From Streptococcus oralis (GTDB taxonomy: Bacteria > Bacillota > Bacilli > Lactobacillales > Streptococcaceae), in NCBI GenBank assembly GCA_905370255.1, contig CAJPKC010000001.1, positions 1 to 64,000 of the forward strand: a DNA stretch of 64,000 nucleotides, given 5' to 3'. The translations under genes and the position numbers were made by a program. Positions within the stretch are counted from its first letter, which is position 1. The number at the start of each line of letters is the position of its first letter. This document shows positions 1 through 7,825 of this stretch, one piece after another. The notes under the pieces were generated by a model. It did not search any database. It had not been told where the DNA came from and was given only the letters and a program-made list of their open reading frames with translations.

Positions 1-135
1 GTCCTTCTTAGGTTCGTCCTTCTTAGGTTCGTCCTTCTTAGGTTCGTCCTTCTTAGGTTCGTCCTTCTTAGGTTCGTCCTTCTTAGGTTCGTCCTTCTTA
101 GGTTCGTCCTTCTTAGGTTCGTCCTTCTTAGGTTC
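1..135 (-). repeat. 15-bp tandem repeat encoding (EPKKD)n
   Basis: Nine identical copies of GTCCTTCTTAGGTTC (GAACCTAAGAAGGAC on the coding strand, Glu-Pro-Lys-Lys-Asp) run from the window edge, followed by degenerate KETPKDEPKEKE units. Perfect nucleotide identity indicates recent expansion by slippage, so stalk length is likely variable between isolates. Confidence 0.95.
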
Positions 136-1545
136 GTCCTTCGGCGTTTCCTTAGGAGTTTCTTTTTCCTTAGGCTCATCCTTCGGTGTTTCCTTAGGAG
201 TTTCTTTTTCCTTAGGTTCTTCTTTAGGTGTTTCCTTTGGAGTTTCCTCTTCTTTAGGAGTCTCCTTAGGATCTTCTTTCGGTTTTTCGTTGTTAGGTTC
301 TTCAGGATCCGGTGTTGGGATTTCTTCTGCTTCACCTGACGCACGACCTTTACCACCGGCTAGAGCAATGTGTGCACGGTAGTTGTCTGCGAGTTTATCA
401 CCGTCGTTTACTGTTAACCAAGCTGCGTTGATAGGGTCTGTTGATTCTTTAACCGGAGTTTTAAGGCGAGTACGGTAGTTGATATACATCAATTTGTTGA
501 GTGTCTTCAATTTAAGATCGAATCCGCCATTCATTACATGGAATGCTTCGAGATATTCTGGTGCAGAAACATCGCCTGTCCATGTTTTAACATCGTCAAC
601 GGTACGAAGCTCAAGACTTCCTTCAACAAATTCTTGGTTTGACGACCAACGGTCTTTTAAGATAATGTTTTCAAGTTTGTCTTTTGCTAAGTTGAAACGG
701 ATAGTCCATTTCAATGTTTGAGCATCTTCTTCAGCTTGAGAACCCCATTTAGAGAACTTTTCTGTTCCTGGATCGAGTTCTGGTTCTGGATCCACATTGA
801 CTTCTTTAACAGTTCCGTCAAAGTTTGGACGTGTGATTTCTCCTGAAGTTACAGCTTCAGTCCACTTCGCGTCAAAGGTCATTGCCATTTCTTTATTCAA
901 CGGATGTTTTGAGAAATAATCGTTGAATGTAGTAGTGACCGTTCCGTTTGCGACGCTTGCTTGTGCGTGACCGATTGTTTCATTGGCTGGATTTTTCACG
1001 TCAAAGTCGAAGTCGGTGCGGAATGATACTTCCTTCGGCATTGTGAAGACAACTTGGTCACCTTCGTTGATTGGCATTGAGTCTGGGAACTTGATATCTT
1101 TGAACTCAACTTTAAAGTTGACGTATTTACCAGTTCCGTTACCTGTTTCGCCTTTTGTGAAGTGCATGTCAACGTCAGGGTTTTTGATAGTAATTGTCGT
1201 GCCTTCTTTTGAAACTTCAGTTGGCGCTTTTTCAACAGTTGGTGTTTCTTCAGTGTTAGATGCAAGAACTTCTGTAGCAGGTGTTTCTGTCGCGGGCGCT
1301 ACAGTTTCAGTTGCAGGTGTTTCTGTGATGGGTTGCGTAGAAGCCACGGTTTCAGTTGCAGGTTGAGTGGACGCGACTGGTTCTGTGACGGGTGCTACCG
1401 TTTCAGTTGTTGGTTGCGTGTTCGTCACTTCATCAGCGTAGGCGTTTGGTGCCATGATTGCAAGTAGAGCGGCTGTTAAGATAACTCCGCAAAGACCGTA
1501 TGCTTTAGACTTTGTAAATCCTAGTTTAATGTTTTTGTTAGTCAT
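1..1545 (-). CDS. LPxTG-type surface adhesin, N-terminal part (3' end outside window)
   Basis: The reading frame is open from ATG at 1545 to the window edge (515 codons). It begins with a streptococcal surface-protein signal peptide (KSKAYGLCGVILTAALLAI, then a probable AYA-DE cleavage near residue 38). A Thr/Glu/Pro-rich stretch with TETVA/TETPA repeats follows (about 45-100). Then comes a beta-rich region of about 270 residues (about 110-385) of the kind seen in MSCRAMM-type adhesins, with motifs such as NFKVEFKDIKFPD and WTIRFNLAKDKL. A Pro/Lys/Glu stalk of KETPKE and EPKKD repeats runs off the window. The wall anchor is presumably further left. It is probably exported and anchored to peptidoglycan; the ligand cannot be read from sequence. 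Confidence 0.8.
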   Translation of the reverse strand, partial: MTNKNIKLGFTKSKAYGLCGVILTAALLAIMAPNAYADEVTNTQPTTETVAPVTEPVASTQPATETVASTQPITETPATETVAPATETPATEVLASNTEETPTVEKAPTEVSKEGTTITIKNPDVDMHFTKGETGNGTGKYVNFKVEFKDIKFPDSMPINEGDQVVFTMPKEVSFRTDFDFDVKNPANETIGHAQASVANGTVTTTFNDYFSKHPLNKEMAMTFDAKWTEAVTSGEITRPNFDGTVKEVNVDPEPELDPGTEKFSKWGSQAEEDAQTLKWTIRFNLAKDKLENIILKDRWSSNQEFVEGSLELRTVDDVKTWTGDVSAPEYLEAFHVMNGGFDLKLKTLNKLMYINYRTRLKTPVKESTDPINAAWLTVNDGDKLADNYRAHIALAGGKGRASGEAEEIPTPDPEEPNNEKPKEDPKETPKEEETPKETPKEEPKEKETPKETPKDEPKEKETPKETPKDEPKKDEPKKDEPKKDEPKKDEPKKDEPKKDEPKKDEPKKDEPKKD

Positions 1546-1632
1546 AATAATATATAAAGCTCCTTTATAATTTAGTGATTAGTGCGATAATTAAGTTGTT
1601 CAGATTATTGGTGTTGTTCGTGACTCCTTTCG

Positions 1633-1679
1633 TTGCGTAAAGCGATAAAATTTGCTATAATAGTTCTTTGTAGGAGGTG
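1633..1679 (+). promoter_or_regulatory. Promoter and RBS of the secreted peptidase gene
   Basis: TTGCGT (1633-1638), 17 bp, then extended -10 TGC-TATAAT (1656-1661), followed by RBS AGGAGGTG (1672-1679). The RBS decides for ATG 1683 over the upstream in-frame GTG 1677, which lies inside it. Confidence 0.8.
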
Positions 1680-1682
1680 TTT

Positions 1683-2873
1683 ATGCGCTATAAATTACTA
1701 GCTTTTGCAATGCTTTCTAGCGTATTCTTATCCGTGACGCCTGTTTATGCTGACGGTCAACTGTCTCGAATTACGAAATCAGTTAACGAAGCACAGAGCA
1801 AGGTGAAGTCAATCGAAGCTGATTTGACAGCCAAGTCAAAAGTTTTGACTGATAAGAATAAAGCTTTAGAAAATGCGCAAAAGATTTTAACATCGAATCA
1901 AACTGATAAAACTCAAGTTGCGACACAATTAAGTGAAGCAAAAGAGAAGTTAGAAAAAGCTCAATCTGATTTAAGTAACACAAAAAACAAGCTACAAAAA
2001 ACTATCGATAAACGAGACTCTAAAGATAAAGCAATAGAGAAACGCGATAATGCGCTTAGAGACTCTTGGAACTTAGCTAAATTGAAGGATGGTTGGAACG
2101 GTATGGTCAATCTCGTACAGAATAAAGATTCTGAGTTGATTGCCTTTACGAAAGATCGTGATCGTTACAATGAACAGATTATACAAGAAATGAGTGAAGT
2201 AGATACCGCTCAAGAACTTGTGGATCGTGAACAAACACGATATAACCATCAACTTACGCTTCGCAGTAAGTTCGAGAAAAGCCTAAATGAGAGAATGAAC
2301 GCGGTGAAGACCGCGACCGATGCGCAGTCGAAAGCGGAGCAAGAGGTTTCGCAAACGAAGTCAGATCTCGATAAGGCAAAAGAGATTCTTAATGAGCTTA
2401 CATCGAAAAAGCAAGATGTGGAAAAGAATCTTGCTAAATATGCTGTTGGAAATGCAGATTCCAAGTTTACTGATGAAGAAGATGTAGCCTTGTTCAATCA
2501 GGTAAAAGACAAACAAGATGCGGGAAACGAAGGTCTTACAGCTCATACTCGTCAGATGAGGAATTTTATTATGGCCAAATTCAACGTAATTAACGCAGGT
2601 GGCGTCCGTAACGATGATGACGGTACCGGGCATGGGCACGGTTCTGGCTTAGCCGTTGACTTCATGGTTGATAAAGAAACCGGCGATAAAATTGCTAAGT
2701 ACATCGAAAACAATTTTGATGAGCTAGATGTTTATTACGTGATTTGGGAACAGCGCTATTTTATGGATATGCGCAATATCTACGGTCCCGCAAATACTTG
2801 GAATAAGATGCCTGATCGGGGTGGCGCGACAGCAAATCATTACGATCATGTTCACGTTTCCTTTGCAAAGTAA
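1683..2873 (+). CDS. Secreted coiled-coil protein with C-terminal M15-like (ARB_07466-type) peptidase domain
   Basis: Starts at ATG 1683 behind a strong RBS (396 aa). Signal peptide MRYKLLAFAMLSSVFLSVTPVYA. Residues about 25-260 form a long charged coiled coil resembling PcsB-type cell-wall hydrolase adaptors. The last ~110 residues carry GHGSGLAVDFM, YVIWEQRYF, MPDRGG and NHYDHVHVSF. These His/Asp clusters are the metal-binding pattern of the VanY/M15-like domain found at the end of wall-remodelling proteins. It probably trims peptidoglycan outside the cell. A degenerate copy of its 3' end lies at 5320-5365, so the gene was once duplicated. Chemistry (carboxypeptidase or endopeptidase) is not certain. 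Confidence 0.75.
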   Translation: MRYKLLAFAMLSSVFLSVTPVYADGQLSRITKSVNEAQSKVKSIEADLTAKSKVLTDKNKALENAQKILTSNQTDKTQVATQLSEAKEKLEKAQSDLSNTKNKLQKTIDKRDSKDKAIEKRDNALRDSWNLAKLKDGWNGMVNLVQNKDSELIAFTKDRDRYNEQIIQEMSEVDTAQELVDREQTRYNHQLTLRSKFEKSLNERMNAVKTATDAQSKAEQEVSQTKSDLDKAKEILNELTSKKQDVEKNLAKYAVGNADSKFTDEEDVALFNQVKDKQDAGNEGLTAHTRQMRNFIMAKFNVINAGGVRNDDDGTGHGHGSGLAVDFMVDKETGDKIAKYIENNFDELDVYYVIWEQRYFMDMRNIYGPANTWNKMPDRGGATANHYDHVHVSFAK

Positions 2874-2900
2874 AAGACCTTTAATGGTCTTTTTTTTATT
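2873..2900 (+). terminator. Rho-independent terminator after the peptidase gene
   Basis: AAAGACC-TTTAAT-GGTCTTTTTTTT: a 6-7 bp stem with a T run directly after the stop codon. Confidence 0.85.
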
Positions 2901-2952
2901 CGTCTTTCGCGAATAGCCATTTGTTTACAGGTCGTTTGATGTCGCTTAGATT
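2896..2952 (-). pseudogene. 3'-end remnant of a paralogue of the 5391-6074 gene
   Basis: Read leftward, this stretch encodes NLSDIKRPVNKWLFAKDE-stop. It aligns without gaps to the C-terminus of the intact gene at 5391-6074 (NVNNIHDPCNQWLFVKHK-stop). The upstream part is absent because an IS607-type element follows immediately to the right. A further piece of the same lost gene is seen at about 5190-5290, on the other side of the element. Confidence 0.75.
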
Positions 2953-3016
2953 TAAGTGAGCGTGTGCAATAGATATGCGATAGTCTAAATATTTTTATCA
3001 GATTAGTAAAAATAAG

Positions 3017-3069
3017 TTGACAAAAATTTTCGTTTTTGGTATAATGGTCTTATAAAAATTAAGGAAAGG
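3017..3069 (+). promoter_or_regulatory. Promoter and RBS of IS607 tnpA
   Basis: Consensus TTGACA (3017-3022), 17 bp, TATAAT (3040-3045, extended by TG). RBS GGAAAGG lies 8-9 bp before ATG 3078. The -35 differs from the TTGC type used by native genes of this element. Confidence 0.85.
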
Positions 3070-3077
3070 TGCTTTCT

Positions 3078-3722
3078 ATGTTTTATAAGTCTGAAATTTT
3101 AAAACAAAAAGTTTATAAAACGGGTCAGGTTTCCAAAATAATGGGCGTTTCGATTCAAACGGTTATTCGTTATTGCGAAAATGGCGTTATTCCTCACGGT
3201 AGAACTGCAAAAAATTATCGTATTATCGAAGCCAACGATTTAGCCGATTATCTAGAAAAGCAAGGCTTGTTGATCGATGATTTGCAAACGGAGCGTAAAG
3301 ATGTTATCTATGCACGCGTTTCAACTCATAATCAGGCGAAACGTGGTGACTTAGATCGTCAAATCGAGAAAATCAAATTATTTGCGATCGATCACAATGT
3401 TCAAAATTTATGTATTTTGTCTGATATCGGTTCCGGATTGAATGACAATCGTCGAAAACTTCAGAAGCTATTGAGTATGGTTCAAAGTGGTGAAATTAAT
3501 CGCATTTTTATTAGTTGCAAAAATCGTTTGACACGATTCGGTTTTAACTACATTAAGCGAATTTGTGATTTTCACGATGTTCAAATCATCATTGTTTCTG
3601 AAGAAGTTGATCATAAATCTGATTCCGAAGAATTAGCCGAAGATATTATTGCTTTGATTCATTCATTCTCAGGTGAACTTTATGATCTACGTCATAAAAT
3701 CAAGGAGTCTATTGATGACTAA
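3078..3722 (+). CDS. tnpA: IS607-family serine recombinase (TnpA)
   Basis: 214 aa from ATG 3078; an upstream TTG at 3069 lies in the RBS and is disfavoured. Residues about 8-65 are a MerR-type winged helix (VSKIMGVSIQTVIRYCENG). The resolvase domain starts at about 75 with VIYARVSTHNQ, holding the nucleophilic Ser of the YARVS motif, followed by the R-Q-I and DIGSGLNDNR segments typical of IS607 transposases. It catalyses excision and integration of the element by serine recombination through a circular intermediate. The gene overlaps tnpB by 8 bp (ATGACTAA), so the two are translationally coupled. It appears intact. Confidence 0.92.
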   Translation: MFYKSEILKQKVYKTGQVSKIMGVSIQTVIRYCENGVIPHGRTAKNYRIIEANDLADYLEKQGLLIDDLQTERKDVIYARVSTHNQAKRGDLDRQIEKIKLFAIDHNVQNLCILSDIGSGLNDNRRKLQKLLSMVQSGEINRIFISCKNRLTRFGFNYIKRICDFHDVQIIIVSEEVDHKSDSEELAEDIIALIHSFSGELYDLRHKIKESIDD

Positions 3723-5040
3723 ATCAGAAAAACCAAAACGTGTTCGAAAAGATCGATCAAATATTTTGACCTTATCGGAACGTCATGTCATTTCTGAGGA
3801 TCATCCGTTTTTCGAAGAATGTGCGTATCTATGTCATCTCTCGAAGAATCTTTATAATGCAACTCTTTACGTACAAAGACAATGGTTTTTTGCGGGCTCA
3901 TTTAAAGCTTTTCCTGTTGTAAATAAACTATTTATATGTGAAAATCAACCTGATTATCGAGCCTTACCTGCGAAAGTTGCGAAACAGACTCAACAATTAG
4001 TTCAACAAAACTTTTCTAGTTTCTTTGTTCTTTTGAAAAAAGCGAAAAAAGGTGAATATGATAAACCCGTTCGCTTACCGCGTTATTTAGATAAAGACGG
4101 TTTTTATGTTACTTTCTATGAAAAAGGCGCTTTAAGTTTCAAAGAAGCAGGCTTTGTTAAATTATCGCAAACGTCTATTAAAATTAAAACTTCGATTCCG
4201 TGTGAACAAATCACAAACGTTCGTATTGTTCCAAAAGGAAATCATTTTGTAATTGAAGTTTTATATGACGTTGAAAAACCAATTGTTGACGAAAATGACT
4301 TTTCGCGAGTTGCATTTATCGATCCAGGAATGAACAATTTAATGACGGTTACGAGTAATGTCTTTAGTCCTATTTTGTATAATGGTCGAACAGCTAAAGC
4401 GATTAACCAGCTATATAATAAAAATAGGGCTAAAATTCAAAGTCGATTGCCATTTCGAAAACCGGCTATCGATGCGCCTTCTTATAGACAAGTTAACGCT
4501 GTTTTAAAGCCGTATCAAACAAAAACGTCTAAATTATTGCAAGGAATCACGAAGAATCGGAATTATCGAATTCATGATTTATTTCATAAAATTACTACTC
4601 ATTTGATGAATCATTTAGTTGAGAACGATGTTAAAGTCCTTATTTTCGGGCATAACGTTGGTCAAAAACAAGACATTAATTTGGGTTCTAAAACAAATCA
4701 GAATTTTGTGTCCCTTCCGTTTATGAAGTTGATTTCTATGTTGCAATATAAATGTGAACGTCTCGGAATTCGTTTTATCGTAGCCGAAGAATCACATACA
4801 AGTAAATGCAGTTTCCTCGATTTAGAATCTATCGAACACCATGACGACTACGTTGGTCGGCGTGTGAAACGGGGATTGTTTGAATCAGCTGATGGAACAT
4901 ACATAAATGCCGACATTAATGGCAGTTTAAACATTGGACGTAAATATTTGACTTCAGTGAACCAATATTCAGATCAATTACATTCTGAATTAGTAGCACA
5001 TATGTCGAATCCACGTCGAGTAAATATTGTTTTAAATTAA
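3715..5040 (+). CDS. tnpB: TnpB RNA-guided nuclease of the IS607 element
   Basis: 441 aa from ATG 3715, inside the tnpA stop region. RuvC-like motifs are present: FIDPGMNNLM (first Asp), EESHTSKCSFLD (Glu), and NADINGSLNIGRK (last Asp). This is the OrfB subgroup with EESHTSK and GRRVKRGLF in place of a four-Cys zinc ribbon. TnpB proteins cut DNA using an omegaRNA made from the 3' end of their own gene, with the guide set by flanking DNA, and so keep the element after excision. All three acidic residues are in place, so it is probably active. The omegaRNA should map to about 4950-5175. Confidence 0.88.
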   Translation: MTKSEKPKRVRKDRSNILTLSERHVISEDHPFFEECAYLCHLSKNLYNATLYVQRQWFFAGSFKAFPVVNKLFICENQPDYRALPAKVAKQTQQLVQQNFSSFFVLLKKAKKGEYDKPVRLPRYLDKDGFYVTFYEKGALSFKEAGFVKLSQTSIKIKTSIPCEQITNVRIVPKGNHFVIEVLYDVEKPIVDENDFSRVAFIDPGMNNLMTVTSNVFSPILYNGRTAKAINQLYNKNRAKIQSRLPFRKPAIDAPSYRQVNAVLKPYQTKTSKLLQGITKNRNYRIHDLFHKITTHLMNHLVENDVKVLIFGHNVGQKQDINLGSKTNQNFVSLPFMKLISMLQYKCERLGIRFIVAEESHTSKCSFLDLESIEHHDDYVGRRVKRGLFESADGTYINADINGSLNIGRKYLTSVNQYSDQLHSELVAHMSNPRRVNIVLN

Positions 5041-5175
5041 ACAAGTAAAGAATGACGTTTCATCGAAGCTGATTTCTGAGAGGGTATCCGCAGTAGCCTT
5101 TTGAATTCGAGTTATGATTTACGAATCCGCTGTCTCGTCTTGATAAACGTATATTGTTAATCTTTTATAGGGTTA
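5041..5175 (+). ncRNA. Probable omegaRNA / right end of IS607 element
   Basis: Non-coding DNA directly after tnpB with short inverted segments, ending where homology to the 5391 gene resumes. The position matches known TnpB omegaRNAs; the fold was not computed. Confidence 0.45.
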
Positions 5176-5189
5176 GTACGAACTGTTTG

Positions 5190-5380
5190 TACCAGTTTGA
5201 AGATTGCATATCTTCGTGGCGTGATTGGAATCCATGCGTCCTTGCGATAGAGGGCTTGGTGGATTTTCGAACAACGATATAGTGATATGTAGAGCAACAA
5301 GTCTGGCTGTGGTGATGCAAAAGTGAATCATTACGACTACGTATACGTTTCTTTTACTAAATAATTGAAAAAGACCGATA
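5190..5380. pseudogene. Fused remnants of a duplicated hypothetical gene and peptidase gene
   Basis: Positions about 5200-5290 are a degenerate copy of 5765-5860 (shared GCATATCTTCGTGG and CTTGGTGGATTTTCGA). Positions about 5320-5395 are a degenerate copy of the peptidase 3' end plus terminator (AATCATTACGA, then TACGTATACGTTTCTTTTAC, against 2845-2873). The two pieces are in the same relative order and orientation as an ancestral peptidase/hypothetical module with the middle deleted. With the fragment at 2896-2952 this shows a tandem duplication that later decayed and was entered by IS607. Confidence 0.7.
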
Positions 5381-5394
5381 TTGGTCTTTTTTAT
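5367..5394. terminator. Bidirectional terminator
   Basis: AAAAAGACC-GATATT-GGTCTTTTTT, with A and T runs on both sides. It ends the remnant on the plus strand and overlaps the 3' end of the leftward gene 5391-6074. Confidence 0.8.
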
Positions 5395-6074
5395 TTGTGT
5401 TTTACAAAAAGCCATTGATTACATGGATCGTGGATGTTATTTACGTTGATTAGGTTCTGATAGTTTTGTCTCCAATATTTATCGTAATCTTTTTTCTTTT
5501 CATTGTTTTGGAGAATATCGTGTGCGAGAGGGGGTAGATAGATTTCATTTCGACGATTTTTTTGTCGTTTATGACTGCCGGTTGTGGATAGAAACCCCAT
5601 GCGCGTTAATGTGCGTAATTCTTTACTGATTCCTTCGTTTAATTTAAAACGAGTTTGCGGTTTTGTTGATTCATTGCGATCTATGATATAGGCGTATTTG
5701 TGTTTTCTAGTAGTTGGGATGAATACGCGGTAATCATTCTCGCGGAAAAATTGTATTAGTTTCATTATCGCATATCTTCGTGGATTGATAGCAATCCACG
5801 CGTCTTCGCGGTAGAGTGCTTGGTGGATTTTCGAGCGAATTGTTAGATCGTTGGCTGTAGAGTCAATCTCTTGAAAGGCTCTGTCGTAACCGCCTTTGTG
5901 GTCACTTAGACGAAGGACAATATGATAGTAGTCGTCATCGCTTAAGCAGAGGTAGACCGATTGCGAGATCTGTGAACGATATAGGGATACGATTTTCTCG
6001 CGATTGAGCATCGGTTCAATATATTCTTGTACGTGTTGTAAGTATGCATCGTCTTCGACGCGAATACGTGCCAT
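5391..6074 (-). CDS. Hypothetical protein, 227 aa
   Basis: ATG at 6074 is preceded by AAAGGAG. Not recognised. It is soluble and basic, with no signal or membrane segment. A Tyr-rich N-terminal half (SQSVYLCLSDDDYYHIVLRLSD), a middle AIMKLIQFFRENDYRVFIP segment that could be a helical core, and ISKELRTLTRMGFLSTTGSHKR, which reads like a winged-helix recognition region, suggest nucleic-acid binding. That is inference only. A second, decayed copy exists around the IS607 element. It is the last gene of a leftward unit starting with 6089-6250. Confidence 0.6.
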   Translation of the reverse strand: MARIRVEDDAYLQHVQEYIEPMLNREKIVSLYRSQISQSVYLCLSDDDYYHIVLRLSDHKGGYDRAFQEIDSTANDLTIRSKIHQALYREDAWIAINPRRYAIMKLIQFFRENDYRVFIPTTRKHKYAYIIDRNESTKPQTRFKLNEGISKELRTLTRMGFLSTTGSHKRQKNRRNEIYLPPLAHDILQNNEKKKDYDKYWRQNYQNLINVNNIHDPCNQWLFVKHK

Positions 6075-6088
6075 GTTGAGGCTCCTTT

Positions 6089-6250
6089 CTATTGATGATT
6101 TTGGTTGAATGATTTGTAGTTGCGGTTAAACATGTGGTCGGTTTCAACATCGAACAAGTTGTTGATGTTAAATTGAGATTTGAACTTGGCGTACCAGTAT
6201 TTTCTGTAGGCTTTATCTTGTCCTTTAATATTAATAATGGTTGTCGCCAT
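6089..6250 (-). CDS. Small hypothetical protein, 53 aa
   Basis: ORF from ATG 6250 to TAG 6089, protein MATTIINIKGQDKAYRKYWYA... ending SFNQNHQ. Basic and aromatic, no membrane segment. The usual AGAAAGGA site is missing upstream because the TnpB element at about 6255 begins just before the start, so the gene may have lost its ribosome-binding site and promoter. It ends 15 bp before the 227-aa gene, whose RBS lies in the gap. Confidence 0.5.
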   Translation of the reverse strand: MATTIINIKGQDKAYRKYWYAKFKSQFNINNLFDVETDHMFNRNYKSFNQNHQ

Positions 6251-6368
6251 CGTTGTTAGTGCGAGTTCTTTTCTTTAAAAGTTGTTAACGATTTGACTTT
6301 TTTATTTGCTTTCACTTAAACTTTATGTTATAATTAGTTTATGAAGTTTAGTGAAAGGAGTCCGAAAA

Positions 6369-7592
6369 ATGGAAATCAATTTGACATCCAAATTACGAAT
6401 TGTGTTTCAGTCAGAAGATGATCGAAAAAGCGCTTATGCCACCATGACGGCTTATCGTGATGCGTGTAATTTTGTTTCGCAATATATTTTCGATCATGAT
6501 TTTGTTCTAAAGCAAAGCGAGTTACAATCGGCTCTGTATCATGAGCTTCGTAATCGATTTGGTTTGAAATCGCAAATGGCAATATCTGTTTTGAGAACAG
6601 TTATTGCACGTTATAAAGCGGTTCAAACACAACTTCGCAAACAACGAGTTTGGGACGGTTATAAAAAGGATAACCACGGAAAAGATGTTCCTAATTATAT
6701 TAAAAAGGATTTGACTTTTTTGTGGAAACCGATTGAATTTAAACGTCCGCAAGTAGACTTAGTTCGTAATCGTGATTATAGTTTCAAAAATGATATGTTG
6801 TCTATGAATACGATTAACGGACGCATTTTCGTCAAAGTTTATGGTCTCGAAGAAAATCATTATTTCGATGGTTCGTGGAAAATCGGAACTGGAAAAGTAG
6901 TTCGAAGTGGAAAACATTGGTATTTTCATGTTTCAGCAAGCAAAGAAGTTCCTGATTTTGAAATGAAAGACTTGAAACACGTTGTTGGAATTGATCGCGG
7001 ATTGCGTCAAATCTTAACAACTTATGACGAAAAAGGTCAAACTCGTTTTGTGAATGGTGCGTTTATTTCTAAAAAACGCAAACATTATGCTAAATTGAGA
7101 GCACGTCTTCAGGCTAAAGGAACGAAATCAGCCAAACGTCGTTTACGTTCTCTAAGTGGGCGAGAATCCCGTTGGATGAGTGATGTAAACCATCAGTTAT
7201 CTAAGACACTCGTTCAAACTTATGGTAAACAAACGTTATTCGTTCTTGAAGACTTAACAGGCGTGACTTTCGACACGGTTCATTCACGTAAAAAAGAGAA
7301 TCGTTATGAGCATCATTCTTGGTCGTTTTATGATCTTGAACAGAAACTAAGATATAAAGCTCACGTAAATGAAAGCGAAGTGGTCTTAGTTGATGCTCAT
7401 TACACTAGTCAACGTTGTCCTAAATGTGGAACGATTGATAAATCGAATCGCGACAAAGATATTCACCAATATACATGTTCTAATTGCGGTTATTCGAGCA
7501 ATGATGATCGAGTAGGCGCAATGAACATTTATGAACTTGGAAAATGGTTCGTTTCCGGTGTTGAAGAACCAGCTTTTTCGATAACTGAATAA
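6369..7592 (+). CDS. tnpB: TnpB RNA-guided nuclease (IS605-type, stand-alone)
   Basis: 407 aa from ATG 6369 behind AAAGGAG. Motifs in order: GIDRGLRQIL (RuvC Asp), FVLEDLTGV (Glu), a four-Cys zinc ribbon CPKCG...CSNCG, and NDDRVGAMNIYELG (last Asp). All key residues are present, so it is predicted active. TnpB forms a complex with an omegaRNA transcribed from its 3' end and cuts target DNA next to a TAM. It is distinct in sequence from the other three TnpB-like proteins here. Confidence 0.9.
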   Translation: MEINLTSKLRIVFQSEDDRKSAYATMTAYRDACNFVSQYIFDHDFVLKQSELQSALYHELRNRFGLKSQMAISVLRTVIARYKAVQTQLRKQRVWDGYKKDNHGKDVPNYIKKDLTFLWKPIEFKRPQVDLVRNRDYSFKNDMLSMNTINGRIFVKVYGLEENHYFDGSWKIGTGKVVRSGKHWYFHVSASKEVPDFEMKDLKHVVGIDRGLRQILTTYDEKGQTRFVNGAFISKKRKHYAKLRARLQAKGTKSAKRRLRSLSGRESRWMSDVNHQLSKTLVQTYGKQTLFVLEDLTGVTFDTVHSRKKENRYEHHSWSFYDLEQKLRYKAHVNESEVVLVDAHYTSQRCPKCGTIDKSNRDKDIHQYTCSNCGYSSNDDRVGAMNIYELGKWFVSGVEEPAFSITE

Positions 7593-7795
7593 ATAGACAT
7601 GCGTAAACGTATGTCATTGCCGTAGTTCATCAACCTGCGGATTTAGAAATACTTTTTCTAAAAAGAAGTCTCAATTGTTTCGTTTGTTTAAACGAAGTGT
7701 GTGGAAGGAAGTTACTTCTGTTTGACCACGTTCAAATTAGGGACAAACCGCTTGCTTTAGTGAGTGGTAGTTGATGGATTTCGTCTAGTCTGTTT
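7593..7795 (+). ncRNA. Probable omegaRNA region of the stand-alone tnpB element
   Basis: Non-coding tail with stable inverted segments, e.g. ACATGCGTAAACGTATGT and TCGTTTGTTTAAACGA, ending at the probable right end. Position matches omegaRNAs; no fold computed. Confidence 0.45.
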
Positions 7796-7815
7796 TCGGT
7801 TATAGTGCTGTCCAT
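7780..7815 (-). pseudogene. 5' fragment of a small gene interrupted by the IS605-type element
   Basis: AGAAAGGACTAT-ATG is the standard start signal of this element. It gives MDSTITENRLDE before reading into the IS right end, and stops soon after. The rest of the gene should be left of the IS (below about 6300) but no clear continuation is visible. Confidence 0.5.
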
Positions 7816-7825
7816 ATAGTCCTTT

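Larger units (their letters stand above)
2955..5175 (+). mobile_element. IS607-type element (serine recombinase + TnpB)
   Basis: A MerR-HTH/serine recombinase gene overlaps a TnpB gene and is followed by about 130 bp of non-coding DNA that should hold the 3' guide RNA. Limits are approximate: IS607 elements have no terminal inverted repeats, and both edges were placed where homology to the disrupted chromosomal-type module resumes (left about 2953, right about 5180). Confidence 0.75.
6255..7795 (+). mobile_element. IS200/IS605-type element carrying only tnpB
   Basis: A lone tnpB with its own extended -10 promoter (TGT-TATAAT, 6329-6334) and about 200 bp of 3' non-coding DNA ending near GTGAGTGGTAGTTGATGG, resembling IS605-group right ends. 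No TnpA (Y1 transposase) is present, so it would need one in trans. It separates the start of a small gene (7813-7815) from downstream genes. Ends are approximate. Confidence 0.65.

Noticed and set aside
983..1366. Plus-strand ORF of 127 codons with Val/Ser repeats
   Set aside because: Antisense shadow of the adhesin's Thr/Glu repeats.
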